NCBI RefSeq assembly: GCF_000018065.1
Contig: NC_009840.1
Location: 682,001 to 746,000, forward strand
Length of the DNA stretch: 64,000 nucleotides
Origin: Prochlorococcus marinus str. MIT 9215
GTDB lineage: Bacteria > Cyanobacteriota > Cyanobacteriia > PCC-6307 > Cyanobiaceae
Direction: 5' to 3'
Below are positions 40,619 to 51,811 of this stretch, piece by piece. Position 1 is the first letter of the stretch. Each line of letters begins with the position of its first letter. A model generated the notes under the pieces. It did no database searches and was not told where the DNA came from. It saw only the letters and a program-made list of their open reading frames with translations. The position numbers and the translations under genes were made by a program.

Positions 40619-40735
40619 TTCTGTTTTTTTTTTAATTCTATTGAGAAAATTTTGTTTCTGAGAAATTAACTTTAGCTTTCAAATGATTAAAAAATTTTGA
40701 AGTTCTGTTATATTTATAAAAACGCTTTATTTCTA

Positions 40736-40837
40736 ATGATCTTTCAGATAGGTTGGGCAGCATTGGCTGCAATTTTTACTTTTTCAATTGCTATGGTTGT
40801 TTGGGGAAGGAATGGTGATGGATCAATTGATATATGA
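40736..40837 (+). CDS. petN: Cytochrome b6f subunit PetN
   Basis: 33 residues, one membrane span and the diagnostic [13 protein letters not shown] end. PetN is a small subunit needed for stable cytochrome b6f in the thylakoid. It overlaps the next start by four bases (ATGA), an arrangement that couples it to an unknown peptide. Confidence 0.92.
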
Positions 40838-40974
40838 TTTCATTTTCAACTTATGAAGTCTATTTAAGTAAATTTCTTATTTTAACATCGTTCGTTCTAC
40901 TTATATTCATAACATTCGCTGTAATATATATATCCTATGTATCTTGGAAGGATAAAAAAAGATTAAAAAAATAA
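40834..40974 (+). CDS. 46-residue membrane peptide coupled to petN
   Basis: [20 protein letters not shown], a hydrophobic centre to about residue 34 ([17 protein letters not shown]) and a lysine-rich tail. One span. Its ATG overlaps the petN stop, so it is very likely translated; a role near b6f is inference. Ends three bases before the thf1 stop (convergent). Confidence 0.6.
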
Positions 40975-40977
40975 ATA

Positions 40978-41586
40978 TTAATTTTCATCTTTTTTCTTAT
41001 TCTTAATTCTAAGTTCCTCAATCAATTCTTTCGCTTGTTCCATTTTGGATATGCTGCTTTTGTAAATCCCAATATCTTTTTCTGCTTTATTGGCCGATAA
41101 GTTTAATTTCTCAAAAATGTCAGAGATCATCTTATTTGTATCTGATTCATTGTTCTTTTTGAGATCTTGGGCGTTTGAAATTAAAATATATATTCCTAAG
41201 TTCAAAATCCTTGAAGGGTAAAGTTTAGAATTGCTTTTTTCAATTAATAATTTCACAATATCTGTTGATGTTTTATCCTTGAATTCCTTTTGAGATTTTT
41301 GAGATATTTCATTAATTTCCTTCGCTTCAAAATTTGTAGAACTGCATAAAGATTCAAAAAGAAGATCTAAATGTTTCTCAGGTTGATATCCTTTCATTAA
41401 TTCTTTGAATGTTTCGGTGAGACCAACACAAAAGAGAAAATCTTGCGTAAATTCATTTTGATGGTTTAAAAGATTTAGTTCAACAAGCATTTCATCAGCT
41501 ATTCTTTTGTATAAACCCGGAATAACGTAAGGGAATTTTTCATGAAATAACTTTTTGCTATCTGAAACAGTCAATTTTTCTTTCAA
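40978..41586 (-). CDS. thf1: Thylakoid formation protein Thf1/Psb29
   Basis: 202 residues from TTG at 41586 (MKEKLTVSDSKKLFHEKFP), the usual start of Thf1. The frame is open to an ATG at 41631, which would add 15 residues and reach to within 36 bp of clpP. Contains SDSKKLFHEKFPYVIPGLYKR, ADEMLVELNLL and LGIYILI. Psb29/Thf1 is known to interact with thylakoid FtsH and affects photosystem II repair; clpP and ftsH follow nearby. Confidence 0.88.
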   Translation of the reverse strand: MKEKLTVSDSKKLFHEKFPYVIPGLYKRIADEMLVELNLLNHQNEFTQDFLFCVGLTETFKELMKGYQPEKHLDLLFESLCSSTNFEAKEINEISQKSQKEFKDKTSTDIVKLLIEKSNSKLYPSRILNLGIYILISNAQDLKKNNESDTNKMISDIFEKLNLSANKAEKDIGIYKSSISKMEQAKELIEELRIKNKKKDEN

Positions 41587-41666
41587 TTTTTTATATGTAA
41601 ACCTTAATAAGGTTAGCGTATGTTGACTCAAAATCGTTAATATCTATTAAACAGATAAATATTATT

Positions 41667-42254
41667 ATGATCCCTTTAGTTTTAGAAGAATCTGGTGGTA
41701 GTGAAAGAGTCTTTGATATTTATTCGAGATTACTTAGAGAGAGAATAATCTTTTTAGGAGAACAAGTTACTAGTGAAACTGCTAATAGAATTGTTGCTCA
41801 ATTATTATTCCTTGAAGCTGAGGATCCCGAAAAAGATATTTACATGTACATAAATTCTCCAGGAGGATCTGTTTATGATGGTTTAGGTATCTTCGATACC
41901 ATGCAGCACGTTAAGCCCGATATTCATACGGTTTGTGTTGGTTTGGCCGCTAGTATGGGAGCTTTTTTGTTAGCTGCAGGAACTAAGGGAAAAAGAAGTA
42001 GCCTTAGGCATTCAAGAATAATGATTCATCAACCACTTGGAGGTGCTAGAGGTCAAGCTAGTGATATAAGAATTCAAGCAGATGAAATCTTATTCTTAAA
42101 AGAACGTCTTAACACTGAGTTGTCAGAGAGAACTGGTAAGGATTTTGAAACTATTAAAGAAGATACTGATAGAGATTTTTATATGTCCCCAAAAGAGGCA
42201 GTTGAGTATGGATTAATAGATTTGGTGCTGGATAAGAAACCTGGTAAGTTTTAA
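41667..42254 (+). CDS. clpP: ATP-dependent Clp protease proteolytic subunit
   Basis: 195 residues. Catalytic Ser96 (GLAASMGAF), His121 (MIHQP) and Asp170 (DTDRDFYM). Oligomeric peptidase that works with ClpC/ClpX. Overlaps the ftsH stop by four bases, tail to tail. Several clpP paralogues exist in cyanobacteria; which one this is I cannot tell. Confidence 0.95.
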   Translation: MIPLVLEESGGSERVFDIYSRLLRERIIFLGEQVTSETANRIVAQLLFLEAEDPEKDIYMYINSPGGSVYDGLGIFDTMQHVKPDIHTVCVGLAASMGAFLLAAGTKGKRSSLRHSRIMIHQPLGGARGQASDIRIQADEILFLKERLNTELSERTGKDFETIKEDTDRDFYMSPKEAVEYGLIDLVLDKKPGKF

Positions 42255-44164
42255 CTTAATAATTGCGGTGTTCTTTCTTTCTCAGGTATGGTAGTGAATT
42301 TAGAAAGAATGTTAACAAATTCTTCACCGTCTAAAGTTTCTTTTTCTATTAGTAAATCTACTATTTTATCCATAGCTTCTCTATTTTTGTAGACTATATC
42401 GTAAGTTTCCTTATAACATTGCTTAACCATTACCCTTACACTTTCGTCAATTTGTTTGGAAATTGAATCAGATACTTCACTTCTAGTCATCAAATCTCTT
42501 CCAACAAAAACTTCTTGATTGCCCCCTTCCAAAGCTATAGGTCCTAAATTACTCATCCCAAATCTTGTGACCATTTGCCTTGCCATTTGAGCGACTTGTT
42601 GGAAATCTCCGCCAGCACCGGTTGTTATTTCACCTTCACCAAATACAACATCTTCAGCGGCTCTTCCTCCAAGAGCACCCATTATTCTCGCTTTTAAATT
42701 TGCTCTACTTATAAGTGATTGATCATCATCTGGAGTAAACCAAGTTAAGCCTTTTGCTTGTCCTCTTGGAATGACAGTTACTTTCTGAACAGGATCATGA
42801 GCTTTTACTAAAGTTCCAATAATTGCATGTCCAACTTCGTGATAAGCAATTAATCTTTTACTTCTTCCATCTGTAAGTGGAGAACCCTCCATTCCAGCAA
42901 CAATTCTGTCAACTGAATCATCTATTTCAGAGATGCTAATTTCAGTTTTTCTTCTCCTAGCAGTTAAAATTGCAGCCTCATTTAATAAATTTGCCAAATC
43001 TGCTCCAGTAAACCCTGGTGTTCTTCTGGCGATGCTTTCAAGTGTTAAATCATCTTGAAGTTTCTTATTCCTAGCATGTACTTCTAATATTGATAGTCTG
43101 CCCTTAATATCAGGTGCGTCTACAGTTACCTGTCTATCAAATCTACCAGGTCTCATTAAAGCTGAATCAAGAACATCGGGCCTGTTTGTAGCTGCAATTA
43201 TTATTATGCCACTATTACCTTCAAAACCATCCATTTCAGTAAGTAATTGATTGAGAGTTTGTTCTCTTTCATCATTACCTCCACCAATGCCAGCACCTCT
43301 TTGCCTCCCAACAGCATCGATTTCATCAATAAAAATTAAACAAGGACTATTCTCTTTAGCTCTTTTGAAGAGGTCTCTGACTCTACTAGCACCAACACCA
43401 ACAAACATCTCAACAAATTCAGAACCTGATAATGAGAAGAATGGAACACCTGCTTCACCAGCTATAGCTTTGGCTAAAAGGGTTTTGCCAGTACCCGGAG
43501 GTCCAACTAATAGAACACCCTTTGGGATTCTTGCTCCTACAGATGTGAATTTTTCAGGTTTTTTCAGAAAAGTTACAACTTCTTGTAAATCCTGTTTAGC
43601 TTCATTAACTCCAGCAACATCATCGAAAACAACTCCTGTTTCTGCTTCCATTGCAAATCTTGCCTTTGTTTTGCCAAATTGCATTGCTTGACCAGGGCCA
43701 CCGGGCATACCATTTGACCTCCTGGCTAATAAAATTAAACCTCCAATTAAAATAGCTGGGAAAAGTAAATTACCCAAAATTCCTAATGCAGGAGATGATG
43801 TTTTAACTGGATGCACATCAAAACTGATCCCCTCATTTTTTAAGATGTTTATAAGTTCTGGAGTTAAGCCTGGCAGATCTACACGCAATCTTTGAACTTT
43901 ATTATCTAAATCAGAATCTATTGTCTCTATAACTGCATTTCTACCTCCCTCAAAAATATCAACAGATGTAACTCTTCCTGAATTAATGTAATCTAAAAAT
44001 CTACCGTAACTAACTCTTGCTACCGCAGAATTTCTTGGTGCAACAGTAGTTCCGTTAGATTTAAGTGAATCAACATTGCTTGAAGATAAATATTGGTAGG
44101 AAAGTGCTATTACTAAGAGTATAGGTAAAGCCCATAAAATTAATGTTTTAAATTTCTGATTCAT
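42251..44164 (-). CDS. ftsH: Membrane protease FtsH
   Basis: 637 residues. Two N-terminal spans (about 8-27 and 127-148), the AAA module with Walker A GPPGTGKT and Walker [11 protein letters not shown], the second region of homology, and the zinc motif HEVGH. In cyanobacteria such FtsH hexamers degrade damaged D1 during photosystem II repair. Large antisense ORFs inside it are shadows. Confidence 0.97.
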   Translation of the reverse strand: MNQKFKTLILWALPILLVIALSYQYLSSSNVDSLKSNGTTVAPRNSAVARVSYGRFLDYINSGRVTSVDIFEGGRNAVIETIDSDLDNKVQRLRVDLPGLTPELINILKNEGISFDVHPVKTSSPALGILGNLLFPAILIGGLILLARRSNGMPGGPGQAMQFGKTKARFAMEAETGVVFDDVAGVNEAKQDLQEVVTFLKKPEKFTSVGARIPKGVLLVGPPGTGKTLLAKAIAGEAGVPFFSLSGSEFVEMFVGVGASRVRDLFKRAKENSPCLIFIDEIDAVGRQRGAGIGGGNDEREQTLNQLLTEMDGFEGNSGIIIIAATNRPDVLDSALMRPGRFDRQVTVDAPDIKGRLSILEVHARNKKLQDDLTLESIARRTPGFTGADLANLLNEAAILTARRRKTEISISEIDDSVDRIVAGMEGSPLTDGRSKRLIAYHEVGHAIIGTLVKAHDPVQKVTVIPRGQAKGLTWFTPDDDQSLISRANLKARIMGALGGRAAEDVVFGEGEITTGAGGDFQQVAQMARQMVTRFGMSNLGPIALEGGNQEVFVGRDLMTRSEVSDSISKQIDESVRVMVKQCYKETYDIVYKNREAMDKIVDLLIEKETLDGEEFVNILSKFTTIPEKERTPQLLS

Positions 44165-44270
44165 TAATTTAAAAAAGTTGATTCTTGGATTCTAGACTGA
44201 TTCAGTTCGTTTCGTTGATATTTTCTCTAACTTTATGCTTATACTACTTTTGTATGTATCCAATTTATAA

Positions 44271-44480
44271 ATGAAATTTGAGATCAAGGATAAGGTTAAA
44301 TTGATTGCGCCAGTCTCTTACTTGAAGACTTCAGATAATATGCCGATGTTAAGACCACCTGATCTAGTGGCAATTGATGAAATTGGAGAAGTTCTATCAA
44401 TCAAATCTCCAGAAACTGTTGAAGTAAAGTTTAGAAGAGGTTCGTTTTTGATCGATGTTGATAAAATTGAGAAGAACTAA
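44271..44480 (+). CDS. sipA: NblS-interacting protein SipA (DUF3148)
   Basis: 69 residues with the family pattern DKVKLIAPVSYLKTSD-MPMLRPPDLVAIDEIGEVL and VKFRRGSFLIDVD: a small SH3-like barrel. SipA binds the sensor kinase NblS in Synechococcus and modulates its output to high light and stress. Convergent with the M16 gene that ends one base away. Confidence 0.85.
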   Translation: MKFEIKDKVKLIAPVSYLKTSDNMPMLRPPDLVAIDEIGEVLSIKSPETVEVKFRRGSFLIDVDKIEKN

Positions 44481-44481
44481 C

Positions 44482-45699
44482 TTAAAAGTTTTGCTTCCAC
44501 CTTTTAGCAATTTCTAAAGATATTTTTTTAGTGCCAGAAATACTCAGAAAAGGTTTTGAAAAATATTTATTAGTTAATTTAAGAATGTCTAATGAAGATA
44601 TCTCGTCTATTGTGGAAATTAAATCGAGTTCAGAAATTGAGGAAATACCATAACTAATTAATTGTATTTTTCTTTGTAAAATTTCATCTAGTGATTGATT
44701 TCCCAATAGAAGAGAACCTTTTAGTTTTTCTTTAGCTAAAAATATTTCATCATCAATCAAGGGATTTAAAAGTAAATCTTTCCATAAAGAAGATAAAAGT
44801 TCAAAAGCAAAAAGGGCTTTTTTATTTGATACCGATAAATAAACTAAAAATGGAGCATTCCCACTCCTAACAGGATAATAAACACCTAAATCGTAAGTTA
44901 TTCCATTTTTTTCCCTAAAAATTTTAAATAAAGCAGCGCTCATTCCATAAGATAAATATGATTCCAAAACCTTAAGAGGCATATATTCACTACTTCTACG
45001 AGAGCAAGTTTGGTTACCCAACATTATTATTGTTTGATTTGAATCATTATTATTAAAATAAAATCTATTGTTGGGACTTAAATCCTGATTTATTGGCCTT
45101 GATTGTTCTTCTAAGGGTTTTTTTTCTAATGTTTTTATACTTTCTCCATTTATTTCTAAATTATTTGAAATTAAATACTTATCTCGACTTTTGAAATTAT
45201 TAAACTCAAGCAAAACATCTTCATAGGTAATCATTGAGACATCAGTTGCAATGCCATTTGTATTAAAGGCATAAGGATGATTTAAATAAACAATTTTTTT
45301 CCATTTTTCAAAACAGATATTAAATGGATTCTCTTTATCTTTTTTTATAAAATCAATAGAGGATTTTTTTACTTTTTGAAATTCAACTTCTAAGAGAGTT
45401 GGTCTATTAATTATTAAATCTATAAGAGGGAACATTTTGCTGAAATGTTCATTTAGGGATTTAATACTTATTGAAATACCATCTTCAAATACTTCTTGAT
45501 TTAATTCTGCTCCATAGGACTCAATATACTCCGAAAGAGTGAAGTTATTATAACCCTCACAGCCCCTGGTAAGTAATGAACTGAGGATCTTGTTTATACC
45601 TTTTTTGCCCACAATATCCAAATCGCTGCCTCCTTTAATCCAAATTGAAGCCGTTGAAAAATTCCTTTTTGTATTATTTAAAAAATATTTTTTTAACAT
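44482..45699 (-). CDS. M16-family peptidase-like subunit lacking the zinc motif
   Basis: 405 residues. M16 fold with an SLLTRGCEGYNN entry, but no HxxEH, so the zinc site is missing. Such subunits act as the non-catalytic partner of an active M16 protein. Starts seven bases before the stop of the active subunit gene, so the two are translated together. Confidence 0.8.
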   Translation of the reverse strand: MLKKYFLNNTKRNFSTASIWIKGGSDLDIVGKKGINKILSSLLTRGCEGYNNFTLSEYIESYGAELNQEVFEDGISISIKSLNEHFSKMFPLIDLIINRPTLLEVEFQKVKKSSIDFIKKDKENPFNICFEKWKKIVYLNHPYAFNTNGIATDVSMITYEDVLLEFNNFKSRDKYLISNNLEINGESIKTLEKKPLEEQSRPINQDLSPNNRFYFNNNDSNQTIIMLGNQTCSRRSSEYMPLKVLESYLSYGMSAALFKIFREKNGITYDLGVYYPVRSGNAPFLVYLSVSNKKALFAFELLSSLWKDLLLNPLIDDEIFLAKEKLKGSLLLGNQSLDEILQRKIQLISYGISSISELDLISTIDEISSLDILKLTNKYFSKPFLSISGTKKISLEIAKRWKQNF

Positions 45700-46943
45700 T
45701 TGCGTGGGGATGCAACTAAAGTGAATTTTTCTCCACGGATATATTCTGTGATCTCCTTGAAATTATCCAAATCATTCCAATAATTTAAATGACTTTCTAA
45801 ATTATGGATTGAAGATTTTCTCCCCCAAAGAAGTTCATTTCCAAAGAATGAAGAAAGTTGTGTAGATGTCTCTAAATTAAAGATGTAATTACTTTTTACA
45901 ATATTTATTGCTTTTTTTATTTCATTCAAAGTCAAGGCATTACAATTTGAAATCTCATCTATTGTTTTATTAATTTGCTTTTCTACTAAATCAATATCTT
46001 TGAACTCGCAACTTGCTTCCATTATAAATAATCCTCCTAATTCTCCAGCATTTACATCTACATATACCGATTCAACAAGATTACTATCTTCTTTTAAAAT
46101 TTTAACTAATCTGCTGTTTCTTCCAACAGAGAGTATTGATGCTAATATCTCTAGTCCAATAATATTTTTTTGATTATTAAGGTTTGGAATAAACCAAGCC
46201 ATAAATATTCTTGAAAACTCTAAATTATCAAACTTAACTGATTCTCTGCCATTCCTAATTTTTAAAGAAGGTTTATTTTTTAGATTTATTAAATTTGGAC
46301 TTTTATTTATGCCAGATAAATCACTTTTTTCAAAAGTTTTATAAATTTCTTCAGAGAGATTCCCAGCAATTGCAAAACAAATCTTTTCGGTATTATAGTG
46401 TTTGTTATGAAATTTTACCAGGTCATTTATCTCTAGGTTTTTAATACTATGTTCAGTTCCCAGAATAGAATTACCATAATTCGGACTTAACCAAACCCTT
46501 TTCAAAAAATAATTAAATAATCTTTCTTCTGGCTGATCATTTTGTTGTTTTATTTCATCAATAACTACCCCTCTTTCTTTTATAAATTCATCAGGATTAA
46601 AATCTGGAGCAACGACAATATTTGTCAAAAGAGCAAGTGATTCTTTAAAGTTACTGGGTGGAACTAGGACATGGTAGTGTACATCATCATAACCTGTTGA
46701 AGCATTACTTAATCCGCCTAGAGATTCAATTTTATGGTCAAACTCACCTGGCTTTATTTTGTTTGATCCTTTAAAGATCATATGTTCTAGAAAATGAGCG
46801 GTGCCGTTTTTATCAACATCCTCAAATGAAGAACCTGCTTTGCACCAAATATCAATGCTAATTAGCGGCAATTCTTTATTATCCACAAACACACATCTAG
46901 TTTTGCTTGAATGAGTGTAGTAGTTAACTTCTCCTACTTTCAT
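45693..46943 (-). CDS. M16-family zinc peptidase
   Basis: 416 residues. The inverted zinc motif HFLEHMIFKG (HxxEH) lies about residue 47-51, with the distal glutamate expected about 76 residues on. Forms a probable heterodimer with the next gene. Substrates of cyanobacterial members are largely unknown. Confidence 0.88.
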   Translation of the reverse strand: MKVGEVNYYTHSSKTRCVFVDNKELPLISIDIWCKAGSSFEDVDKNGTAHFLEHMIFKGSNKIKPGEFDHKIESLGGLSNASTGYDDVHYHVLVPPSNFKESLALLTNIVVAPDFNPDEFIKERGVVIDEIKQQNDQPEERLFNYFLKRVWLSPNYGNSILGTEHSIKNLEINDLVKFHNKHYNTEKICFAIAGNLSEEIYKTFEKSDLSGINKSPNLINLKNKPSLKIRNGRESVKFDNLEFSRIFMAWFIPNLNNQKNIIGLEILASILSVGRNSRLVKILKEDSNLVESVYVDVNAGELGGLFIMEASCEFKDIDLVEKQINKTIDEISNCNALTLNEIKKAINIVKSNYIFNLETSTQLSSFFGNELLWGRKSSIHNLESHLNYWNDLDNFKEITEYIRGEKFTLVASPRKC

Positions 46944-46960
46944 TTAGTTTCTCACCTTAA

Positions 46961-47709
<749 letters not shown>

Positions 47710-47710
<1 letters not shown>

Positions 47711-48624
47711 TGAAAATAAAAAAAATTAAAATCTTATTAACTTATTTATTATTATTTACCCCATTATCTTTCGGGATAATCTCATGTTCAAACAATAATA
47801 AATCTAATGCAAAATTTAAAGAGGAAATAACTGCAGATATTATTCCGCCTATTAAAGCTGTTGCCGCACTAGGTCAACTGTCGCCCTCTGGAGAGATAAG
47901 GCAATTGGCAGCTCCAATAAGTCAGTTTGGCTCTTCCCCACGAATTGTTCAAATTTTAGTTGCTGAAGGAAATTTCGTGAAAAAAGGTGATATCCTGGCA
48001 ATCTTTGAAAATGGAGAAAAATTAATTTCTGATCTTGAAAGAAATGAAAATCTAATTAATACCATTAATGAAGAAATTACACTAAAGAAAGATCAAATTC
48101 AAAGATATGAGTCAGCTTTGAGCAAAGAAGTATATTCTTTTGTAGAGTTTTCAAAGAGAAAAGAGGAATTATTAAAATTACAAAAACAAAAAATAAACCT
48201 TATCGGAGATCAAAAAAATATCAAGATAGATCTATTTAATTCAAAACTAAGGAGTCCAATTGATGGTTTTATCCTTGGAATAAATACGAGAGTTGGTGAG
48301 AGACCTCAAAATGAAGGGATTTTGGATATCGGTTCTAGTCAAAAAATGGAGGCTTTAATAGAGGTTTATGAATCTGACATCGATAGGGTCTTTATCTCTC
48401 AGAATGTTGAATTGAGCAGTGAAAATGGCGGTTTCCAAAAAATTCTTAAGGGAAAGGTGATTAGGATTAGTCCTCAGGTAAAACAAAGAAAAGTTTTATC
48501 GACTGATCCAACAGGGGATGCTGATTCGCGAATTATCGAGGTACTAGTAAAACTAGATCAAGATTCTATAGATATCGTTCAAAACTATGCAGGAATGAAA
48601 GTGATTGCAAAATTTATTCCCTGA
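47710..48624 (+). CDS. devB: DevB-like membrane fusion protein
   Basis: 304 residues. An N-terminal signal/anchor with cysteine (IISCSNNN, lipoprotein-like), then an HlyD-type barrel: VRQLAA-like strand, coiled coil (about 105-165) and LRSPIDGFILGINTRVGE. Connects the inner membrane pump to an outer channel. Forms the DevBCA exporter with the two following genes; substrate unknown here. Confidence 0.85.
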
Positions 48625-49796
48625 TGAGTTTTTCTTTTTTAAAATTTAGAAATATACCATTGGCTTGGTTGCTATTAACTAGGCAACCATTAAGGCTAGC
48701 AGTTGCCATAGCTGGAATCTGTTTTGCTGGGATTTTGATGTTTATGCAATTAGGTTTTAGAGATGGTTTATTTGACACAAGCGTAACTATTCATAAACTT
48801 CTAGATGCCGATCTCGTTTTGATAAGTCCCAGATCAAAAAGCTCTATAAGTATGAGTGGATTTCCAAAAAGAAGATTAATTCAAACTCTCGCAGTAGAAG
48901 ATGTTGAAAAAACTGCTCCAGTTAATCTAAATTATTTACTTTGGAGAAATCCCGAAAATCTTAAAACTAGATCAATACTTGCATTAGGTTTTAATCCCTC
49001 CGATTCACTTCTTTTAGATGAGGGATTCTCAAAGAAAGCTTATAAATTGAGAAATCCATCAAGAGTTCTTTTTGACAAACTATCTAGACCTGAATTTGGA
49101 CCGATTGAAGAATGGTTCTTATCTGAAAAAAAAGTTGAGACTGAGGTTGCTGGAAAAAGAGTAGTAGTTGAGGGTCTTGTGGAGTTGGGACCATCTTTTG
49201 GTGCAGATGGTAATTTGATAACTAGTCGAGAAACCTTTTTAAGACTTTTTCCTGCTAATCCTCCCGGCAGTATAGAAATTGGTTTGGTAAAGCTAAAAAA
49301 AGGATCTGATCCTAAATCGATTTCAAGGATATTAAATAACTCACTCCCAAATGATGTTAGGGTTCTTACAAAAAATCAATTTATAGAATTTGAAAAGAAT
49401 TATTGGAAAAATAGTACTGCAATAGGTTTTATATTTAGTTTAGGAGCCTTGATGGGTTTTGTTGTCGGGTGTGTGGTCGTTTATCAAATTCTTTATAGTG
49501 ACGTTACAGATCACCTCCCAGAGTACGCCACCTTATTGGCAATGGGGTATAGACTTAAGTCTCTTTTCTTTGTCGTAGCTAGAGAGGGTTTTTTGTTGGC
49601 ATTGTTTGGTTATTTACCTGCTTATTTCTCTGGTCAAATACTTTACTCAGTTATAAGAAGTTCTACTAAACTTCCAATAATAATGGACGCAGATAAAACT
49701 ATTTTGATTTTCGTATTAGTTTTAGTTATGTGTATGGGGTCAGCCGCTGTTGCGATGCGTAAATTAGTTGATGCTGATCCTGCCGAAATTTTTTAA
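48624..49796 (+). CDS. devC: DevC-like ABC permease
   Basis: 390 residues. MacB/DevC topology: one span near the N-terminus (PLRLAVAIAGICFAGILMFMQ), a large periplasmic domain (about 45-265), and three spans at the end (AIGFIFSLGALMGFVVGCVVV and on). Overlaps devB by one base. Confidence 0.87.
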   Translation: MSFSFLKFRNIPLAWLLLTRQPLRLAVAIAGICFAGILMFMQLGFRDGLFDTSVTIHKLLDADLVLISPRSKSSISMSGFPKRRLIQTLAVEDVEKTAPVNLNYLLWRNPENLKTRSILALGFNPSDSLLLDEGFSKKAYKLRNPSRVLFDKLSRPEFGPIEEWFLSEKKVETEVAGKRVVVEGLVELGPSFGADGNLITSRETFLRLFPANPPGSIEIGLVKLKKGSDPKSISRILNNSLPNDVRVLTKNQFIEFEKNYWKNSTAIGFIFSLGALMGFVVGCVVVYQILYSDVTDHLPEYATLLAMGYRLKSLFFVVAREGFLLALFGYLPAYFSGQILYSVIRSSTKLPIIMDADKTILIFVLVLVMCMGSAAVAMRKLVDADPAEIF

Positions 49797-49809
49797 GAAT
49801 TAAAGATAA

Positions 49810-50538
49810 ATGGTTAAAGCTAATAAATCAAAAAATAATGTTAAAAAACTTAAAACAGTCTCAATAAAGAATTTGAGTCACTTTTATGGAAAAAATGAGA
49901 ATAAAAAACAAGTTCTTAATGACGTTAATTTAAATATTGATAAAGGAGAATTGGTTCTTTTAAAAGGACCTTCTGGATGTGGTAAAACTACTCTTTTAAC
50001 CTTAATTGGTGCCTTGAGAACCTGTCAAAGTGGAGATTTAACTGTATTAAATAATCAGTTAAATGGAGCATCAAGGAAAACGCGCCAGATTCTTAGAAGA
50101 AGTATTGGAATGATTTTTCAAGGTCACAATCTTCTGAGATGTTTAACAGCAGAACAAAATGTACAAATGGGTGCCGATTTAATAAAAGGCTTAACATATT
50201 TGCAAAGACGTGAAATAGCACGGAATTGGTTGTCAGCAGTAGGTTTAGAAGAACATCATAAAAAGTTGCCAAATGACTTATCTGGTGGTCAGAAACAGAG
50301 AGTAGCAATTGCTCGAGCTTTATCTGCTAACCCAAAACTCTTATTAGCTGATGAGCCCACATCTGCTTTAGATAGCGTTACAGGAAGAGAAATAGTAACC
50401 CTTTTAAGAAAACTAGCAAAAGAGCAAAATTGTTCTGTACTTATGGTGACGCATGATCCAAGAATTTCTGATATGGCTGATAGGATATTAAATATGGAAG
50501 ATGGTAAAATATATAGTGCCCATAGTGAGCTAATATAA
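49810..50538 (+). CDS. devA: DevA-like ABC ATPase
   Basis: 242 residues. Walker A GPSGCGKTT, signature LSGGQKQR, Walker B LLLADEPTSALD and the switch VTHD are complete, in the order of LolD/MacB-type ATPases. Powers the DevBC exporter. Confidence 0.9.
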   Translation: MVKANKSKNNVKKLKTVSIKNLSHFYGKNENKKQVLNDVNLNIDKGELVLLKGPSGCGKTTLLTLIGALRTCQSGDLTVLNNQLNGASRKTRQILRRSIGMIFQGHNLLRCLTAEQNVQMGADLIKGLTYLQRREIARNWLSAVGLEEHHKKLPNDLSGGQKQRVAIARALSANPKLLLADEPTSALDSVTGREIVTLLRKLAKEQNCSVLMVTHDPRISDMADRILNMEDGKIYSAHSELI

Positions 50539-50556
50539 TTAAAAGTTCAAAATTTC

Positions 50557-50706
50557 ATGTCTAAGAGAAGGAATCTAAAAAAAGAAAAGCAGGAACGTAA
50601 TCGAGCATATGCTCGAAAATTCAAAAAAAGGAAATTAAGAGCTGATGGAAGACCTGATGGTGGAAATGTTACAGGTACAGTAAATAACGGCGGTGCGGCT
50701 GATTAA
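50557..50706 (+). CDS. 49-residue basic protein, conserved type
   Basis: MSKRRNLKKEKQERNRAYAR, KFKKRKLRADGRPDG, then a small Gly/Asn-rich end. Strongly basic helix, likely nucleic-acid or ribosome associated. Located 18 bp after devA; I associate similar short basic proteins with picocyanobacteria. Confidence 0.65.
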   Translation: MSKRRNLKKEKQERNRAYARKFKKRKLRADGRPDGGNVTGTVNNGGAAD

Positions 50707-50768
50707 GGAATATCTTTTATTTTTTATCTTTTGGAGTTCAATATATTATGCATATTTAAGACATAATC

Positions 50769-51680
50769 ATGAATGTAAGTATTATTATACCGACTTACAA
50801 TAGATTACCTATATTAAAGAAATGTCTCTTTGCGCTTGAGAATCAAAAATTAAATGCAAATATCAGTAATTATGAAGTAATAGTAGTTGATGATGGATCA
50901 ACTGATGGTACGACCTCATGGATAAATAAAAACAAAGCTAATCTCCCACACGTTTTTCTATTTCAGCAAGAACATGGAGGGCCTGCACTTGGAAGAAATC
51001 TGGGAGTAATTAAATCAAAATATGAGGTTATTATATTCATTGATAGTGATCTTATTGTTTTAGACAATTTTATAAATTGCCACGTAGAAAAATTACTTGC
51101 CTCTTGGAGAAAAAATGATAAAAAATGTTTTACTTATGGCTCGGTAGTCAATACCTCGAATTTTCTAAATCCTCAGAGTGAAAAACATAAAATAATGGAT
51201 ACTTCTTTTGCTTACTTTGCTACTGGTAATGTTGCGATATCAAAAGAATTGATTTTAAGTGTGGGATTATTTGATACTTCTTTTAGTCTTTACGGTTGGG
51301 AGGATTTAGAACTTGGAGAAAGATTAAAAAAAATTGGTACAAAATTAATTAAATGTCCAAATGCAGTAGGTTTTCATTGGCATCCACCATTTAATTGCGA
51401 ACAAATAGATTCATTAATAGCTCAAGAAAAAGAGAGAGCAAAAATGGCTTTAGTGTTTTATAAGAAACATCCAAATTTAAGGGTTAGATTTATGATTCAA
51501 TTAACACCTCTTCATAATTTACTTTGGCAAATTCTTTGCTTGGGAGGACTAATCAGTGTTGATAGAATCCTTCCTTTATTAAAATACTTAGTAAATATAA
51601 GAAGAAATAGACTTGCACTTGAGATACTTAGGATCCCTCTAAATATGATTTACATAAAACAGTTAACCAAATTAAGATAA
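50769..51680 (+). CDS. Family 2 glycosyltransferase
   Basis: 303 residues. GT-A fold: SIIIPTYNR (4-12), VVDDGSTDGT, the D-x-D-like IDSDL (metal binding), WEDLELGERLKKIG with the acceptor loop, and HWHPP. Two possible spans at the C-terminus. Acceptor and sugar cannot be told from the sequence; surface polysaccharide is likely. Confidence 0.85.
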   Translation: MNVSIIIPTYNRLPILKKCLFALENQKLNANISNYEVIVVDDGSTDGTTSWINKNKANLPHVFLFQQEHGGPALGRNLGVIKSKYEVIIFIDSDLIVLDNFINCHVEKLLASWRKNDKKCFTYGSVVNTSNFLNPQSEKHKIMDTSFAYFATGNVAISKELILSVGLFDTSFSLYGWEDLELGERLKKIGTKLIKCPNAVGFHWHPPFNCEQIDSLIAQEKERAKMALVFYKKHPNLRVRFMIQLTPLHNLLWQILCLGGLISVDRILPLLKYLVNIRRNRLALEILRIPLNMIYIKQLTKLR

Positions 51681-51735
51681 AAAAAACTTTTAGAAATACA
51701 CATCACTTGCTAGAATCGTTGAAATTAAATCCACA

Positions 51736-51799
51736 CATCTGACAGTTTCGGGTGATTTATTAATATAAATTTCCCGTCAGATGGAGGCTAACCCGAAAC
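51736..51799 (+). promoter_or_regulatory. Pseudoknot leader in front of rpsB
   Basis: Stem 1: CATCTGAC (51736-51743) with GTCAGATG (51776-51783). Stem 2: GTTTCGGGT (51745-51753), inside the loop of stem 1, pairs with ACCCGAAAC (51791-51799), outside it. The crossing pairs make an H-type pseudoknot 12 bp before the start codon. A pseudoknotted rpsB leader bound by S2 is known in E. coli; autoregulation by S2 here is inference. Confidence 0.7.
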
Positions 51800-51811
51800 C
51801 CTTTTCAAATT

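Noticed and set aside
43251..43691. 146-residue antisense ORF in ftsH
   Set aside because: Lies opposite the AAA domain of ftsH, and its sequence reads like a reverse shadow (Ser/Pro/Leu-rich) without motifs.
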